A stretch of 64,000 bases of DNA, taken from Clostridiales bacterium. Its GTDB lineage: Bacteria > Bacillota > Clostridia > Oscillospirales > Oscillospiraceae. Within the stretch, counting starts at the first letter, position 1. Each line of letters opens with the position of its first letter. The stretch is from the NCBI GenBank assembly GCA_012719035.1, contig JAAYBD010000039.1, forward strand, positions 18,640 through 82,639, read 5' to 3'. Under the pieces are notes generated by a model. It had not been told where the DNA came from and searched no databases. It worked only from the letters and a program-made list of their open reading frames with translations. The translations under genes were made by a program, and so were the position numbers. Shown here in pieces: positions 61,406-64,000 of this stretch.

Positions 61406-63448
61406 ATGGCAATGAAATTTAGCGAAAAACTGCATATATCAAGTAGAAAGAAAAGCAGCGGATCGAACATTGCGGATGAGGATAAAAACAGGGATTTTAC
61501 AGAGAAAGAAAATGTAGCTTCCAATGCTTTTGGGGCGCAGGATACTGGAGAAAGGCTTTACCCCTCCTTGGGTGAGAACTATTCAAAGCCGGGTATCGCA
61601 ATAATACTGCGGCTTTCATTATCCGTAATCTTGCTTGTTTTAAGTATCGTCTTAGAGCTTGCCGACAGCACAAGTATGTGGATAAAAGCTGTGGCGGCGC
61701 TCATTGCGGGATACGATCTTATAATATTTTCTTTCAATGACATTGTTAAAGGTATCTATCTTCGTGAAAATCTGCTTGTTGTTGTTGCGGCGATAATCTC
61801 ATTCGTTATCGGAAGGGAAGTGGAAGCGGTTATTGCTCCCATTTTGCTTCAGGTGTCTTATATTGCCCGCGATTATGTCCTCTATCGAACAAGAAGGACG
61901 ATTTGCGAAGTCATTGAACCTGACGATACTATCCTTCAAGCCATGCCGATTGAAAATGACGCCCCAGACGGCAAAGCTGACCTTTCAAAGGGAGACACTA
62001 TTATAATTGATGCAGGCATGTTTGTTCCCGCAGACTGCGTGATTACCGAAGGATCGGGGAAAGCTGATTTTACCTTTATAACTGGAGAAAACACACCTAA
62101 ATCTTTAACTAAGGGCGACTTTCTTCCGGCGGGAAGCAAATGTACTGACGGAAACTTTACGGCAGAAGTATGCAATGCTCCCGAGAGTTCTCTTTATAAG
62201 CAAATTTCCTCTGTGCTCAAGTCCGGTTATGGGCAAATGACCGCAGCAGAAAAAGCTTGGACTGCGGCAACAAAGCTAATGGTTCCGTTTTCACTTACCG
62301 TCTGCGCTGCTTTGCTGCTGATACTGCCGCTTGTATTTGACTACAGCTTGACAGAGGCATTCCGCAGAGTAGTTACTATCATCGCTATATCATCACCGAT
62401 AGGAATACTCATTGCAATTCCGCTCTCTTATTTTTCGGGTATTGCTTTGGCAAGGAGCAAGGGAATTGTTTTAAGAGACTCTAAAGTTGTTGAAAAATCC
62501 TCGGTGATTAAAGCAGTCGTGTTCAACAAGGCCGGAACTCTAACTGAGAAAAATTATTCTGTGACAGATATAAAGACCGATAAAATGGATCCGGCAACAT
62601 TCCTGAAAGTTGCGGCACACGCGGAAGCCAACAGTCAAAGCAACGTTGCAAAAGCAATATTATCTGCTTACGGTGAAGAAATTTCCAAAGAACTTGTTCA
62701 GAACTTTACTGAGTATCCCGGAAAAGGAGTTTCTGTAACTGTAGACGGGATTCAGATAATTCTGGGCAGCGCTGAGTTCATGGCTGAAAAAGGAGTTCCC
62801 GTTTCCGGCGGGGTTTATGAGGGCAATGTTGTTTACATGGCGGTGAATGACATTTATGCCGGAAAGATATCGCTGAGCGAAGCGGTGACTCGTGACGCCT
62901 CGGATACCGTACATCGCCTTTCTGCCACAGCAGGTATCGAGAGAATCGCTATGGTTTCCGGCGACGGCAGAGAAAGGGACAGGATAGTTGCCAACGAGCT
63001 TGCAATAGACGAGTACTATGCAGAATGTTTGCCTGAAGAAAAGGCACAAAGAATCAGGGGCCTGAAAGAAAGAATCGATTCTCGCAGCACCTTGGCCTTT
63101 GTAGGAAGTCCCGATGCTCCAAATGAGGGGTTTGATGCCGCAGATATTGGAATAATGATAAACGGGATATCTTGCCGCTCTGCTCTGCCGCAGGCGGACG
63201 TTGTTATAATACCTAATTCAACCGCTCCGATTACATCTATCATACGCATAGCACGGGTTACTAACCGTTTTGTGTTTTGGGGAGCGATGAGCTGCTGTCT
63301 TGTTAAGTTTTTTATAATAATCCTCGCCTCATTCGGCATAGCTCCTATTTGGTTTGGAATGCTGATCGACACTTGCGCATCGCTTGGATTTATAATTAGC
63401 TGCCTGAACATTATTTCACGTAATGGTTTTAAAAAGGCAGCTGAATAA
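61406..63448 (+). CDS. Catalytically degenerate P-type ATPase homologue
   Basis: 680 aa. P1B-like layout: charged N-tail (1-50), TM pairs (about 55-150), A domain with kept TGE (226-228), TM pair (about 290-345), P/N domains (about 345-600), two C-terminal TM helices. Key losses: the phosphorylation motif DKTGT is NKAGT, with Asn at residue 374 (codon AAC at 62525-62527); the metal-site CPC is SSP; the GDGxND hinge is replaced by GSPDAPNEG; the N-domain HP motif is absent. The frame is long and uninterrupted, so it is a maintained pseudoenzyme rather than a decaying gene. Ion pumping is not expected; function unknown. Confidence 0.85.
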   Translation: MAMKFSEKLHISSRKKSSGSNIADEDKNRDFTEKENVASNAFGAQDTGERLYPSLGENYSKPGIAIILRLSLSVILLVLSIVLELADSTSMWIKAVAALIAGYDLIIFSFNDIVKGIYLRENLLVVVAAIISFVIGREVEAVIAPILLQVSYIARDYVLYRTRRTICEVIEPDDTILQAMPIENDAPDGKADLSKGDTIIIDAGMFVPADCVITEGSGKADFTFITGENTPKSLTKGDFLPAGSKCTDGNFTAEVCNAPESSLYKQISSVLKSGYGQMTAAEKAWTAATKLMVPFSLTVCAALLLILPLVFDYSLTEAFRRVVTIIAISSPIGILIAIPLSYFSGIALARSKGIVLRDSKVVEKSSVIKAVVFNKAGTLTEKNYSVTDIKTDKMDPATFLKVAAHAEANSQSNVAKAILSAYGEEISKELVQNFTEYPGKGVSVTVDGIQIILGSAEFMAEKGVPVSGGVYEGNVVYMAVNDIYAGKISLSEAVTRDASDTVHRLSATAGIERIAMVSGDGRERDRIVANELAIDEYYAECLPEEKAQRIRGLKERIDSRSTLAFVGSPDAPNEGFDAADIGIMINGISCRSALPQADVVIIPNSTAPITSIIRIARVTNRFVFWGAMSCCLVKFFIIILASFGIAPIWFGMLIDTCASLGFIISCLNIISRNGFKKAAE

Positions 63449-63462
63449 AACGGATCTGTATA

Positions 63463-63504
63463 AAAAACAACAGGAAGCCATTTAAATGGCTTCCTGTTGT
63501 TTTT
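63463..63504. terminator. Bidirectional terminator, near-perfect 40-nt palindrome
   Basis: The arms around TTTAAA (core CAGGAAGCCA/TGGCTTCCTG) extend to AAAAAACAA on one side and TTGTTTTT on the other. Stops both the P-type ATPase-like gene and the convergent kinase gene. Confidence 0.87.
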
Positions 63505-63510
63505 GCTTAA

Positions 63511-63999
63511 TTAAAGGTTCATGGCAAGCAGAGTATCATCCTGTGCGGTATCGACGCCGCGCGGGATTATAAAATTGATTGCCTTTTCGACAACTTCAAT
63601 ATTAGCGCGATTTTCATTGATGATTTCACCGTCAAGAGTATAGGCAAAGCTATCATCACCTTCTATGCTGAGCCGTTTTCCCCGCCGGTATATCATAAAG
63701 TCTTTAAACTTAGGATTGTCAAGATGCTCTCCCCTTGTGTAGTATTTAGCGAGTGAGAGAAATGTAAATCTTGATACAGGTTTTACAAGGCAGATTTCTA
63801 AAAGACCATCGTCATTTATTGAACGCGGAGCACATTGAAAGCTGCTGCCTACATACCTTCCGTTGGCAACAGTGCATAGCAGAAGGCTGTCACTGCATAT
63901 TATCTCTCCGTCGACCACGACTTTGCAGCGAGTTTTCATTGAATTGAAAAGTGCTTTGACAACGCCTATAAAATATGCGCGTTTTCCGCTTGACATCTT
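63511..63999 (-). CDS. Diacylglycerol/lipid kinase family protein, C-terminal part (cut by right edge)
   Basis: 163 visible residues, frame open to the window edge, so the N-terminal catalytic domain is outside. The visible part matches the C-terminal beta domain of the DagK/YegS/BmrU family: SLLLCTVANGRYVGSSFQCAP, INDDGLLEICLV, and the C-terminal YTLDGEII with conserved DGE. Phosphorylates a membrane lipid in the family; substrate not determined. Confidence 0.88.
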   Translation of the reverse strand, partial: KMSSGKRAYFIGVVKALFNSMKTRCKVVVDGEIICSDSLLLCTVANGRYVGSSFQCAPRSINDDGLLEICLVKPVSRFTFLSLAKYYTRGEHLDNPKFKDFMIYRRGKRLSIEGDDSFAYTLDGEIINENRANIEVVEKAINFIIPRGVDTAQDDTLLAMNL

Positions 64000-64000
64000 A

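Overview
The window reads as a chromosome segment of a strictly anaerobic Firmicute of the class Clostridia (Oscillospirales/Ruminococcaceae-like is my inference). The basis is the gene set: lipoprotein substrate-binding proteins, a sporulation sigma factor (SigG-like) remnant, DUF4364, DUF3048/YerB, Mini-RNase III, RqcH, the rimP-nusA-ylxR-ylxQ-infB-rbfA-nrnA-truB-ribF block, NfnAB, a pyrophosphate-type phosphofructokinase and many ferredoxin-type proteins. No CRISPR array, rRNA, transposase, integrase or phage gene was seen. One tRNA gene (Arg, anticodon CCT) is present.

Region 1 (1-22.8 kb) is an accessory metal/cofactor uptake island. It starts, cut by the window edge, with an Opp/Dpp/Nik-type importer (two permeases, two ATPases). 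Next come two exporter-fold ABC half-transporters, a SAM methyltransferase and the SBP_bac_5 lipoprotein. A small DUF2292 gene with its own promoter and a strong intrinsic terminator follows. Behind that terminator, with almost no room for a new promoter, lies an eight-gene operon: an ABC-2 exporter pair, a complete three-subunit ATP-dependent tetrapyrrole metal chelatase (D-, I- and CobN/BchH-like subunits) and a FecBCD/BtuFCD-type siderophore/heme/corrinoid importer. A TetR regulator with a palindrome at its own transcription start, and a cysteine-rich ferredoxin-like protein, close the island. The combination suggests uptake of a metal complex or metallated tetrapyrrole coupled to insertion or removal of the metal. 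The substrate cannot be read from sequence alone.

Region 2 (22.9-29.2 kb) is an iron-sulfur module: a DUF134 regulator behind a promoter with a perfect 12-bp palindrome, a NifX-like protein, two tandem MinD-type ATPases with inserted ferredoxin domains, an Mrp/NBP35 ATPase fused to a NifX domain, and a stand-alone 2-hydroxyacyl-CoA-dehydratase-like (double-cubane type) protein. A CPCC zinc-type protein and a flavodoxin follow. This looks like an assembly line for an unusual Fe-S cluster.

Region 3 (29.4-31.7 kb) holds tRNA-Arg, a 3'-truncated sigG-like fragment and a birA-bioY operon with a well-formed BirA operator over its -35 box. Region 4 (31.9-50.7 kb) is mostly housekeeping: pepD, an exonuclease, uppP, ftsK/spoIIIE, mrnC, rqcH, surface proteins, DUF4364, asnA, an S66 peptidase, DUF3048, a TIGR01440 protein, nfnAB and coaX. 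Region 5 (50.8-59 kb) is the nusA-infB translation operon ending in ribF. Region 6 (59-64 kb) carries a PPi-type phosphofructokinase, class II aldolase, a P-type ATPase homologue that has lost its phosphorylated aspartate, and the C-terminal part of a lipid kinase cut by the right edge.
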